Of a DNA stretch of 64,000 bases, positions 1-7,929 are shown piece after piece. Below the pieces are notes generated by a model, which was not told where the DNA came from, did not search any database, and was given only the letters and a program-made list of their open reading frames with translations. Within the stretch, counting starts at the first letter, position 1. Each line of letters opens with the position of its first letter. The translations under genes and the position numbers were made by a program. The stretch is from CAYSRJ01 sp964521865 (GTDB taxonomy: Bacteria; Spirochaetota; B62-G9; DRHN01), in the NCBI GenBank assembly GCA_964521865.1, contig CAZFTJ010000010.1, positions 62,001 through 126,000 of the forward strand, written 5' to 3'.

Positions 1-908
1 GAATCCTTTTTTATCAAAAGATTTGACAGCAACAGGTCGTTTAGCAGAAAAATGTATATCTCCATTTTCATCGTCTTCAATGAGAGGAATTTCACATTCA
101 GTGAGTAAGTTAACAAGTTTTTCTTTTTTTTTATCAGGTATACAGCTTCCAAGCGGTATATTGAAGTTTGGAATTGTAAAACAAGCCTTTACTGGTTTAT
201 CCTCTATAACCATTTGTAATGCATCTAATACTATTCCATCTTGCGGATTGGATGGAATTTCAATTATCTTCAACTTTAGTATTTTGAGTAAATGAAGAAG
301 ATGAGAATATACGGGAGATTCAACAGCTATTATATCACCTGGACTGCAAATACTCATTAGAGAAAGCATAATGGCTTCCTCACAACCTGAAGTAATGATG
401 ATCTCATTTGGAGTTATTGAACAACCTGCCGAAAGAAGACGTCTTGAAATCTGTATACGAAGAGGCTTATAACCTAGAAGACTATCATAAAGAATGCTAT
501 TTTGCTTATTTCTCCGTACTACAGCAGAAAGTATCATATTCAATTTGTGTATTGGTAAATATTCGGATCCGGCTGTATATATCCAAGATGAACAATATTC
601 TGATTATTGACTTCTCGCATTATAATCCTTGTAATTTCTGAAATGTCTATTTGCGTTGCATTGATTTTGGGTTGTGATATCCCCGGCACGGAAAATATTT
701 GCGAATACTGCGCTCTCACATAGTGTCCTGACTGTTGACGTGCCTCAATAACACCCCTGTCTTCCAGGTACCGGTATGCCACCAGGACTGTTGAAATACT
801 CACCTTTAATTGGCTGCTGAGTTTACGCAAAGATGGTATTCTTTCACAGACCCGAAAGGTCCCTTCATCACTAAGATGGGAGACATTCTCAGCAACTTTT
901 TCGTACAT
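1..908 (-). pseudogene. MocR-type (GntR-HTH plus aminotransferase) regulator, frameshifted, 3' end outside window
   Basis: The first 122 codons (908 to about 540) give a winged-helix GntR domain with the typical pattern IPSLRKLSSQLKVS followed by AYRYLEDRGVI, then a linker ending GYIQPDPNIYQ. That frame stops at about 540. The next minus-strand frame is open to the window edge and reads as a fold-type I aminotransferase domain: LLGYKPLRIQISRRLLSAG, EIIITSGCEEAI, IPNFNIPLG, PLIEDDENGDI. Joining the two parts needs one extra base near 540, so this is one MocR/PdxR-like regulator with a single-base deletion, not two genes. MocR proteins use PLP and usually control nearby amino-acid, polyamine or PLP genes. 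Here the divergent neighbour is an AdoMet decarboxylase. The PLP lysine would lie beyond the window. Genuine pseudogene versus sequencing error cannot be settled here. Confidence 0.85.
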
Positions 909-1050
909 CGGGCCCTATCATATGGATGACTTTATTTTCTTTAAGCCGAATGAAGTTGTATCGCAGAAACCATTCATCTGCTGATAAACTTTTTGAAGTG
1001 AAAGGACATCATAACATCATATGCTCCAAACTATTATTGGAGACCCACCC

Positions 1051-1489
1051 ATGTATGAAATTCATAAGAATTCACTGTTAAATAATATGTTTACCACGAG
1101 TGATAAAAAAGAAATGAAGAAGTATCAGTTTAAAAAAAATGGATTAAAATACGCAGGAGTACATTTAATTATTGATATATGGAATGCAAGTGACCTAAAA
1201 AATTTAGAAAAAATAAAGTTGCTTTTGGTGGATTTGGTAAAAGCATGTGACGCTACTTTGTATAGATATAAAAATTCATCAGTTTAGCGGAAATGAAGGT
1301 ATTACCGGTATAGCGTTTCTCGCAGAATCTCATATTAGCATTCACACTTGGCCAGAATTTAAGTACGTTGCAATTGATTTATTTGTTTGTGGTATATCAA
1401 ACCCTTATAATGCTATCCCAATTTTAAATAAAGCATTTAATACAAACTGTATACAGATAACTGAACATAAACGTGGGTTTATAGTTTAA
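1051..1489 (+). pseudogene. speD: S-adenosylmethionine decarboxylase proenzyme, frameshifted
   Basis: AdoMet decarboxylase makes the aminopropyl donor for spermidine and self-cleaves to form a pyruvoyl cofactor. The N-terminal part in frame 1 includes HLIIDIWNASDL and ACDATLYRYK and stops at about 1287. The C-terminal part in the next frame has IHQFSGNEGITGI and the processing site LAESHISIHTWPE, with the Glu-Ser bond that is cleaved. The frames join cleanly if one A is removed from the A5 run at 1270-1274, giving about 145 residues, the usual size of the bacterial class. The ATG at 1051 is preferred over 1021 because a GGAG lies about 10 bases upstream. The gene is divergent from the MocR-type regulator. 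No spermidine synthase or carboxyspermidine dehydrogenase is visible nearby. Confidence 0.87.
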
Positions 1490-1547
1490 ACTATTGCAAT
1501 ATAATAATCTTATCATCGCAATACTTATTTCACAAATAGCACAACAT

Positions 1548-1575
1548 CGTGGACTCTCCCAAGGGGAAGTCCACG
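1548..1575. terminator. Hairpin downstream of speD, possible terminator
   Basis: An 8-bp perfect inverted repeat (cgtggact / agtccacg) surrounds a 12-base loop, 59 bases after the speD stop. No clear T-run follows, so this is a strong hairpin whose role as terminator is inferred from position only. Confidence 0.35.
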
Positions 1576-1638
1576 GAATTTAATGAAATATTATTTGTGC
1601 ACTTTCCCTAAATACTTATTTTTAAAGTAGTAAGAAAT

Positions 1639-1724
1639 AGTGTGGTGTAATAGTAATACGTTTTATTTCGACCTCACAAAATATAATTAAAATTGACGAT
1701 CACCACACTGTCTACGATGTGGTG
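1639..1724. promoter_or_regulatory. Repeated TGTGGTG/CACCACA motifs upstream of the dehydrogenase gene
   Basis: AGTGTGGTG at 1639-1647 is the inverse of CACCACACT at 1701-1709, and a third copy TGTGGTG lies at 1718-1724. The last two form a 7-bp stem with a 10-base loop. The repeats lie 55 to 140 bases upstream of the ATG at 1779, where an operator or a leader structure could sit. No known family is recognised. The stretch 1490-1778 otherwise shows no gene. Confidence 0.35.
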
Positions 1725-1778
1725 CAAATTGTCATTTATTAAACGTATAATAAACTTTTATAAGGAGAATAATTAATT

Positions 1779-2905
1779 ATGGATCGAAAAAAAAGCGTTT
1801 CCATTCTCAAAGAAACCAAGGAAGATGACATGCGAGTAATATTACTACCAAAAGAGATAAAGAAATTTATTGATAAAGGATTTCACGTATATGTTGAACA
1901 CAATGCTGGTGTTGGAGTTAAGTATCCCGATGAAAAATATAAAGCGGTAGGTGCTGAAATTGTTAATACTAAAAAAGCATGGACATGCAGTGATTATATC
2001 GTTAAGTGTAGATGCCCATCCAAAGAAAAATGGGAATATTTCAGGCCTGGACTTCATCTTGCGTCTACTTTTTATGCAGGTAGTGTAGTAAGGAAGAATT
2101 AACTAAAAAATTGTGTGAAAAAAGAGTTGAAGCATATTCATATGAACTATTTAAAACATCTGATGGGATATTTCCTCTTATGACTACTGATAGCGAAATA
2201 TCAGGCCATATGGCGGTTATTTACGGGGCATATCATCTACAAAACGAGCTGGGTGGGAGTGGTGTAATGCTAGGTTATATTCCAGGCGTTAAACGTCCTA
2301 AAGTATTAGTCATTGGGCATGGTAATGCAGGTGGGGCTGCAACAAGAACTGCTATATCTCTGGGAGAAGAAGTTGTTGTCTTGGGTACAAACAGAGAACG
2401 TTTGCGTAAGTTCAAGGCAACAGTTCCACCAGATGTAAAATGTTATGTTAATTCAAAAGAAATATTAGAAAGGGAAGTACCGGATGCAGACCTTATTGTG
2501 GGTGCGATCTTGATATCAATATGGGATACTCCTGCAATGATTAACCATGAATTATTAAAAAAAATGAAACCGGGTTCTGTAATAGTCGAAGTAACATGTG
2601 GTTATGGAAAAGGCTATCTGCCAACCGCTTTAAAAAAAACGAGAAATTTAAATGAAGTTTATAAAGTTGAAAATATTATACATATTAAAAATGACTGTAT
2701 GCCAAAACAGGTTCACATAACAGCTGTTGAAGCCACAAGTAAGAATATCATTTTATACTTAATTAACCTTGGAAAATCAATATTCGAAAAAGATTTTCAG
2801 AATCCAATATCGGAGGAAGGCTTAATAGTAAGTGACGGAAAAATAATACATCCACAAATACTACATGAATTTAAATCTATGAAAGCGAGCAAAAACTTTA
2901 TATAA
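1779..2905 (+). pseudogene. Alanine dehydrogenase / NAD(P) transhydrogenase-alpha-like dehydrogenase, frameshifted
   Basis: The first frame (1779-2102) matches the AlaDH/PNT N-terminal domain: SILKETKEDDMRVILLPKEI, EHNAGVGVKYPDEKY, GAEIV, and FRPGLHLASTFYAG. The second frame (from about 2088) gives LTKKLCEKRVEAYSYEL, SEISGHMAVIYGAYHLQ and the Rossmann segment PKVLVIGHGNAGGAATRTA. The join lies near 2085-2092 and needs one base restored. The full product would be about 375 residues, which is AlaDH size. The substrate is uncertain: the family also includes saccharopine dehydrogenases and other amino-acid oxidoreductases. A good RBS (aaggagaat) precedes the ATG. Its location after speD and a MocR-type regulator suggests an amino-acid or polyamine-related pathway, which is inference. 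Confidence 0.8.
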
Positions 2906-3030
2906 ATTTCTCATTTTGAAAAAAATGTCAATAAAATATTGTTTTTTAATTGGCGGTTATAACTGACAATAAAACACATTTTGTTTTCAATATAAGATAA
3001 TATGGAGATAGTGAGGAGGAAACCTAATAC

Positions 3031-3225
3031 TTTGAATAAGACTGCTGTTCGATTGTGAGCTCGTATTGGAGTAGAGCCTTGTTTAAGCTCGTCAATTCTT
3101 TTGAGCCATTTGTAGAGCCACCTGCGAGTTTTTCCAAGGGAACGGCAGATCGTAGTTGCCGATTCTCCAGCTTGATAACGTTTCACAGCTTTCAAATGAT
3201 AATCGGTTGCTTGTTTCCCATTCAT
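3031..3225 (-). pseudogene. Truncated transposase, helix-turn-helix N-terminus only
   Basis: About 65 residues from the ATG at 3225 read as a transposase-type homeodomain-like HTH: KAVKRYQAGESATTICRSLG, then RRWLYKWLKRIDELKQGS. The similarity stops at about RAHNRTAVLF (near 3031), and the remaining frame to 2911 is AT-rich and unlike any transposase, so the DDE catalytic part is missing. The HTH style fits IS481-like families. It cannot be active. Confidence 0.65.
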
Positions 3226-3346
3226 AGAATTGATCCCTCCAGTTCATACTGTGAGATCAATTCTACCTGTGATTGTCAAAGAGCGTTTAATCTATGTAAA
3301 GTGTCAACAATCGCTGGCCCTTTTAGTGTCAACGCTGGCTGGCCTT
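3031..3346. mobile_element. Insertion sequence remnant
   Basis: This segment combines the N-terminal part of a transposase on the minus strand (below) with a terminal motif at 3300-3346 in which GTGTCAAC and CTGGCC occur twice in tandem (gtgtcaac..cgctggcccttttagtgtcaacg..ctggctggcc). Such TGTCAAC ends are typical of IS481/IS3-like elements. Only one end is seen; the other end and most of the transposase are gone. It directly precedes a 5'-truncated HAD gene. Confidence 0.6.
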
Positions 3347-3355
3347 TGTCAGGTA

Positions 3356-3595
3356 CGTTTTAAAAAAATATTCTAGAGTACTAGGATTAAATAAGCAAAA
3401 CATAATTGCAATTGGTGACGGGCTAAATGATATCTCCATGCTTAATGGATCAGTCGCCTCAATGGTTGGATGTCCTGCAAAAATGCAAGTAGTGAGGTTG
3501 TTAAAACCGTTAGAAAAGCAGGGGGAATGGTTGCAACTTTGGAAGGAGCTACAGGAACAATTCAAGTATTAAAGCATTATTTGAAGCAATGGTAA
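3356..3595 (+). pseudogene. HAD-superfamily phosphatase, C-terminal fragment, frameshifted
   Basis: Only the last 80 or so codons survive. The frame starting near 3356 contains the HAD motif IV region QNIIAIGDGLNDISMLNGS followed by ASMVGCPA. At the A5 run 3479-3483 the frame must change to continue as ASSEVVKTVRKAGGMVATL and then a helical tail ending in tgg taa at 3595. This is the C-terminal part of a Cof/sucrose-phosphatase/mannosylphosphoglycerate-phosphatase type HAD enzyme. The N-terminal nucleophile domain is absent, apparently removed or displaced by the adjacent IS remnant. Its substrate cannot be told. Confidence 0.65.
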
Positions 3596-3605
3596 AACAA
3601 CAAAG

Positions 3606-4496
3606 TTATGATATTCTTAACCATTGTGAAAATGTATCCGTATTCATTGCATTCATTGCTCTGTTAAACCTGTTTATACCGTATTCCCAGTGATCGAAAT
3701 CAATCTTGGAAAAATGATGCTGTATCATGGCATATAAAGTCCATAAAATATCGGCCATCGACTTATAAATACTCATCCTTGCAAACGCGCTCTCATCAAA
3801 CGTGCCGAAATAAGTCTCGACGATAAGCGCATCCTCATCTTCTCCGAACCCCTGCTCAACCGAGAAATCACCGATTTCAAAACAGGGGTCATTCATACCG
3901 GAAAATTCCCAGTCGATTATCCTCATTCTATCGCCCTGATCGATAAAGTTTTCTGCAAGAAGATCATTATGACAGGGTGCAAGCTCCGGCATATTCTTTA
4001 AAAATTTTTCTCTTACTCTATTTACAATCTTTTCAGCATCGATAAAGTTTTTGGGCATTTTCATGGAATGTTTTTTTACGAGCTGCAAATAGGTATCGAA
4101 ATAATCGAACATGATAAATGTCGACGTAAATTGAGCCTCCGTATTAATTTTCTTAATCGCTTTCAGTGCCTTCACAATGAGGTTTTTATTTTTGAAGGAT
4201 TCGGCAGACATCATCTTACCATTAATAAAATCTGAAATTACGACATAATCAGGCCTGAAATATTTAAAGATATGTGCGCCGGTTCCGACATTTGAAGCTG
4301 AAAGCATGTTGTGAAGCTCAACTTCCCTGTCGATGAAAAGATCTGTCCCTTCTCCCGGTATCCTCACGATATAGCTCTTTTCGTCCACCGTTACTTTATA
4401 ATTTTTATTCGTGATCCCTTCAGTAAGCTCCATGATATCTACTTCCTTCCCCTTCCATTCGTCTACCATACGAATTACGTCTTTTATACTTTTCAC
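3606..4496 (-). CDS. Choline/ethanolamine-kinase-like phosphotransferase, paralogue A
   Basis: This 296-residue protein has the APH/choline kinase fold. The N-lobe has LTEGITNKNYKVTV (nucleotide loop) and SYIVRIPGEGTD with an IDRE motif. The catalytic loop is CHNDLLAENFI (Brenner motif, Asp base) and the metal site is RIIDWEFSGMNDP followed by EIGDFSVE. It resembles LicA-like choline kinases and related small-amine kinases, and the exact substrate is unknown. By eye it is about 40 percent identical to the protein at 4713-5609, which is transcribed divergently from the same 216-bp intergenic region. This copy is clearly richer in A and T than its paralogue and lies on the AT-rich side of the composition change near 4640, which suggests separate histories. 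Confidence 0.85.
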   Translation of the reverse strand: MKSIKDVIRMVDEWKGKEVDIMELTEGITNKNYKVTVDEKSYIVRIPGEGTDLFIDREVELHNMLSASNVGTGAHIFKYFRPDYVVISDFINGKMMSAESFKNKNLIVKALKAIKKINTEAQFTSTFIMFDYFDTYLQLVKKHSMKMPKNFIDAEKIVNRVREKFLKNMPELAPCHNDLLAENFIDQGDRMRIIDWEFSGMNDPCFEIGDFSVEQGFGEDEDALIVETYFGTFDESAFARMSIYKSMADILWTLYAMIQHHFSKIDFDHWEYGINRFNRAMNAMNTDTFSQWLRIS

Positions 4497-4669
4497 GATT
4501 CATTTCTCCTGTATATGGTAATTTGAATAATCAAACCTTGTAATAACAATTTTTTTATAGTTTGTCAATAAATGAGTCCGCTTTTAAAAGTTATATTTGT
4601 CTAGGTTGTATAAAAATTGTAAATTCTGCTCCAGATCAGCCGGAATCCTTCAATTTCATAAGGCTGTCA

Positions 4670-4689
4670 GCGCTACTTCGCTATAGCGC
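4670..4689. promoter_or_regulatory. Small palindrome between the divergent kinase genes
   Basis: The 6-bp arms gcgcta and tagcgc flank 8 bases, 24 bases upstream of the ATG at 4713. It could be an operator or leader hairpin. Base composition changes from AT-rich to more balanced at about 4640. Low confidence in function. Confidence 0.25.
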
Positions 4690-4712
4690 GTATAGTAAAT
4701 CCGGGGGATTAA

Positions 4713-5609
4713 ATGGAACCTGACACCAACGAAGTAATCTCGAGGATCGAGGAGTGGAATGACAAACAGGTCCACTGTGAACCGCTCGGCGGGGGCATCA
4801 CCAATCACAACTACACGGTGTATGTTGACGACGAGAAGTACGTTATGCGTATACCGGGAGCGGGAACCGATATCTTCATCGACCGCGACAACGAGCTCGA
4901 GTGCTCTATCGAAGCGGGCAAAACAGGCGTCACTCCGCGGGTTCTGCACCATCTGAAGCCCGAGAACATTTCGGTAGTGCAGTTTATTCAGGCAAAAACC
5001 CTGACAACCGATGAGATAACCGAAAGCGACGCGCTGATTAAAAGAATTGTGTCCGCTATACGGATTATCCATGAGAAAGCGAATTTTAAAAAGGAATTCG
5101 ACCCCTTCCAAACGGTCAGAGACTACATGGACTATGTTGGAAAGTATGATGCACCGCTCCCGTCGGATTTTGACCGCATGATCGGAATTTCCGACGATAT
5201 AGAAGCTGCAATGAAAAGAAACCCGCCGGAGGACGTTGCATGCCACAACGACTATCTATCCGAGAACTTTCTCGACGACGGAAATCAGATCTGGATAATT
5301 GACTGGGAGTACGGGGGCAGGGGAGACCCGTATTTCGATCTCGGCGATTTTGCCGTGGAGCATCCCTTTTCACCCGAACAGGAAGAGCTGATTATCAAGG
5401 AGTACTGCGGGGAACTGAAAAAAGACAGGCTGTACCGGATGCTTCTCTACAAAATCGTTTCGGATCTCTGGTGGAGCGTATGGGCGATGATTCAGTCCTG
5501 TATCTCCACTCTTGATTTTGACTTCTATTCCTATGGAAACGGGAGATTCGAGAGGCTCAGAAAAAATGCCGGGAATCCCGATTACGGAATATGGCTGGGT
5601 GGGGTATAA
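4713..5609 (+). CDS. Choline/ethanolamine-kinase-like phosphotransferase, paralogue B
   Basis: This 298-residue APH/choline-kinase-fold protein has LGGGITNHNYTVYV in the nucleotide loop, YVMRIPGAGTDIFIDRD, the catalytic CHNDYLSENFL, and the metal-binding WIIDWEYGGRGDP followed by DLGDFAVEH. All residues expected for ATP-dependent phosphorylation of a small alcohol are present. The ATG is preceded by a GGGGGA-type RBS. It reads towards the corrinoid methyltransferase operon 228 bp downstream, but that operon has its own promoter. The context suggests a substrate related to the methylated compound handled there, such as an N-methylated amino alcohol. That link is inference. Confidence 0.87.
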   Translation: MEPDTNEVISRIEEWNDKQVHCEPLGGGITNHNYTVYVDDEKYVMRIPGAGTDIFIDRDNELECSIEAGKTGVTPRVLHHLKPENISVVQFIQAKTLTTDEITESDALIKRIVSAIRIIHEKANFKKEFDPFQTVRDYMDYVGKYDAPLPSDFDRMIGISDDIEAAMKRNPPEDVACHNDYLSENFLDDGNQIWIIDWEYGGRGDPYFDLGDFAVEHPFSPEQEELIIKEYCGELKKDRLYRMLLYKIVSDLWWSVWAMIQSCISTLDFDFYSYGNGRFERLRKNAGNPDYGIWLGGV

Positions 5610-5757
5610 CCGTTTCTGAGAGCGAGTATATGTATAAAAAGGTATGATATAGTGCTGCATGGCGACATTTAACGTGCGTACCGTACTGCATGCCGTACGA
5701 TGAAGAGTACTGCTGACCGGACTGCATCGATTTTTTGCTGCTCAAGGGGTAAAGTTC

Positions 5758-5786
5758 TTGACATTTGCTGTATAGACAGCTATAAT
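5758..5786 (+). promoter_or_regulatory. Consensus sigma70-type promoter with internal palindrome, for the corrinoid methyltransferase operon
   Basis: TTGACA at 5758-5763 and TATAAT at 5781-5786 are separated by exactly 17 bases, so both hexamers are perfect. The spacer contains the palindrome gctgt-atag-acagc (5767-5780) abutting the -10 box, a classic place for a repressor operator. The ATG at 5838 follows with a strong AAGGAGG at 5824-5830. An unregulated promoter this strong would be unusual for a catabolic operon, so a repressor is expected (inference). Confidence 0.8.
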
Positions 5787-5837
5787 GCTACCAGCATTCT
5801 GTCTTTATACCAATATAACATATAAGGAGGCTGTACC

Positions 5838-6500
5838 ATGGATAGGGAGGTGTTGAAAAAGATGTCCAAGGCTGTAATAGAAGGCGATATGGATGCCCTC
5901 GTTGCTGCAATAAACGGTGTCATCAATGAGGCTGATCCCCTGGAATTGATTCGGGAGGGGATGATGCCCGGGCTTCGGAAGATCGGTGATATGTTCGGTA
6001 CCGGCGAGATATTTCTTCCCGAAATGCTCATGGCTGCAGAAGCGTTTCAGGAGGGCATGAAGATTATCGAACCGAAACTTCTCGAATCGGGCCGGAAAAT
6101 GGAAAGCCCCGGAACTATTGTCTTCGGCACGGTTATGACTGATATTCATGAAATCGGCAAGAACATCGTTATTACTCTCATGAAAACCCACGGCTTCAAT
6201 GTCATCGATCTTGGCGCCAACGTTTCGCCGACAACATTTGTCGATGAAGCCCAGAAGGCAAATGCAGATGTTATAGCCATGTCGGCTCTGATGACAACCA
6301 CGATGACCTATCAGAAGGATGTCATAGACTACCTCCGGGAAAAGGGCCTTCGGGACAAATATATCGTACTCGTCGGCGGCGGTCCGGTTGATGCCGAGTG
6401 GGCCGAACAGATCGGTGCCGACGGGCAGAGTGACTCCGCGGTCGGGGCTGTTGAAATTACGAAAAAACTAATCTCCAGCAAGAAGGGAGGAAGCAGGTAA
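5838..6500 (+). CDS. Corrinoid (cobalamin-binding) protein, MtmC/MtaC family
   Basis: This 220-residue protein carries the methyl group on a cobalt corrinoid between a substrate:corrinoid methyltransferase and a downstream acceptor. Residues 1-90 form the helical cap (LREGMMPGLRKIGDMFGTG-type, then EIFLPEMLMAAEA). The Rossmann B12-binding part starts near residue 93 and has the base-off signature TDIHEIGKNI with the cobalt-ligating His, then VIDLGANVS and LVGGGPV. Its stop codon overlaps the ATG of the methyltransferase (TAATG), so the two are translationally coupled. By family it could serve mono-, di- or trimethylamine-type or methanol-type systems; its partner gene makes the monomethylamine type the nearest relative. 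Confidence 0.93.
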   Translation: MDREVLKKMSKAVIEGDMDALVAAINGVINEADPLELIREGMMPGLRKIGDMFGTGEIFLPEMLMAAEAFQEGMKIIEPKLLESGRKMESPGTIVFGTVMTDIHEIGKNIVITLMKTHGFNVIDLGANVSPTTFVDEAQKANADVIAMSALMTTTMTYQKDVIDYLREKGLRDKYIVLVGGGPVDAEWAEQIGADGQSDSAVGAVEITKKLISSKKGGSR

Positions 6501-7882
6501 TGGTTAATTTCATAGATGTTATAGACAGGGCCGCGACAGGCCCGATGATGCTGCAGAAGGACTACGATACCAAAGTTTTCATCCCCGCACTGCGTCGGGC
6601 AATCAAAAAATACGACATAAAATACGACCGGAAAGAGGTGGTCAATACGAACGACGACCTGGCGGACAGGATATTCGAGGCTGCCGTTGATTTTTACTCG
6701 GAGGTCGGCACCTACATAACGAACACCGAACGGGTCATCCAGTTTACTAAACCCGAGATACTCGAAGCGGTCGACGATGCGCCGAAAGAGGCCTACTTCG
6801 GAGAGGGGCCGGACCGCTGCGTGATGAAGGGCAGGCTCCCCGACTCGGAAGAGCTTCCCTACTGCCATGTCGGTTCAGGAACAAACACATCAGAAGAAAA
6901 CGCCCTGAGGCTCGTCGAGTCATACGCACGGATTAATAAGGCAAAGACGATCAGTATACCGATTATCAATACGCTCGGTCATATTCGAACAGCTGCTGGT
7001 GCGCCGACAGAGGTGTTCGCCTCCATTCGCGCGATGCAGTACGGCAGAGAGGGGTGCAGGCGCGCAGGAAGACCGGGACTGGGTATTATCGACCATGTTT
7101 CTTCCGCGTCGACCGGTGTTTCGACAATAGCATCATCCGCACCGCAGTTCGGCGCCAGACCTTCCGACGGGTGGCTCGTTTCACCCTTTGCCGAGCTGAA
7201 AACAGACTACTCGTCGCTCAACCAGACCGCGTATCTCACCGCCTGGGGTGCGAATATCGGCCAGGAGGCCGGTCCGATTCTCGGCGGCTACGCAGGCGGT
7301 GCAGAGGGCTTATCCATCGTAAACACCGCATACAGCCTGCACGGCATTCTGGTCATCAGAGCAACATACCACCTTATATACCCGATTCACATGAACTTTG
7401 TCTGCTCGTCACAGCCGGATGTGCTGTGGGCGACTTCGGCAAGCACTCAGGCGATTGCGCGGAACATGCGCGTTCCGTACTATACCCTGCTGTATGCTGC
7501 GGCCGGCGCAGCAACAAAGATGTACTTCGATGAAGCGCTTGCCTGCCTCCTGATGCTCATCGCCTCCGGTTCCGGGATCGAGGACGTGCATCCCGGGAAG
7601 GCCAAGATCACAGACGGCTGTACTCCGGTCGATATGGAGTTTACCTGCCAGGTCGGCCATGCGTGCAGGGGTATGACGAGAAAGGAAGCGGACACGCTTT
7701 TGAAAAAGATCGTTCCCAGGTACGTCGACAAGCTGTCGGATCCGCCGCAGGGAGAGAAGGTCGACACCTGCTACGATCTCGACTGTTTCAAGGCGAAGCC
7801 CCATTTCGAGAAGCTGTATACGGAGGTCGTCAGACAGATAAAGTTCGATTACGGAATAAACCTCTATCCGTATATGGAATAA
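6500..7882 (+). CDS. MtmB-family corrinoid methyltransferase lacking pyrrolysine
   Basis: The protein has 460 residues, almost the same length as Methanosarcina MtmB (458). From memory of that protein it aligns through GRPGMG (here AGRPGLG, residues 189-195), the GGYAGG motif (here LGGYAGGAEG, 261-270), and the C-terminal ECYD region (here TCYDLDCF). In archaeal MtmB the GRPGMGV motif is followed by pyrrolysine, encoded by UAG. Here the matching residue is Ile197 in GLGIIDH, and no in-frame stop exists. It is therefore a non-pyrrolysine homologue, comparable to MtgB-type relatives of MttB, whose substrate is unlikely to be methylamine. It is coupled to the corrinoid gene upstream. No RamA-type activase, MtbA-type acceptor methyltransferase or pyl gene is in the window. 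Confidence 0.87.
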   Translation: MVNFIDVIDRAATGPMMLQKDYDTKVFIPALRRAIKKYDIKYDRKEVVNTNDDLADRIFEAAVDFYSEVGTYITNTERVIQFTKPEILEAVDDAPKEAYFGEGPDRCVMKGRLPDSEELPYCHVGSGTNTSEENALRLVESYARINKAKTISIPIINTLGHIRTAAGAPTEVFASIRAMQYGREGCRRAGRPGLGIIDHVSSASTGVSTIASSAPQFGARPSDGWLVSPFAELKTDYSSLNQTAYLTAWGANIGQEAGPILGGYAGGAEGLSIVNTAYSLHGILVIRATYHLIYPIHMNFVCSSQPDVLWATSASTQAIARNMRVPYYTLLYAAAGAATKMYFDEALACLLMLIASGSGIEDVHPGKAKITDGCTPVDMEFTCQVGHACRGMTRKEADTLLKKIVPRYVDKLSDPPQGEKVDTCYDLDCFKAKPHFEKLYTEVVRQIKFDYGINLYPYME

Positions 7883-7911
7883 GCTCGCAGAACGTCGGTG
7901 GAGGCGGCAAT

Positions 7912-7928
7912 AAAACCGGCGGGTTTTT
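7912..7928. terminator. Short bidirectional terminator between convergent genes
   Basis: aaaacc (7912-7917), loop ggcg, ggtttt (7922-7927) and one further T. A-run and T-run flank the stem, so it can act on both strands. It sits in the 47-bp gap between the convergent methyltransferase and FliG-domain genes. Confidence 0.55.
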
Positions 7929-7929
7929 C

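Noticed and set aside
5610..5837. Cobalamin riboswitch before the corrinoid gene
   Set aside because: I found no B12-box-like motif (gccactg-type). The region after the promoter is only about 45 bases long before the RBS.
6500..7882. Possible pyrrolysine (in-frame TAG) in the MtmB-like gene
   Set aside because: The frame runs 460 codons with no internal stop, and the residue at the pyrrolysine position is ATC/ATT Ile.
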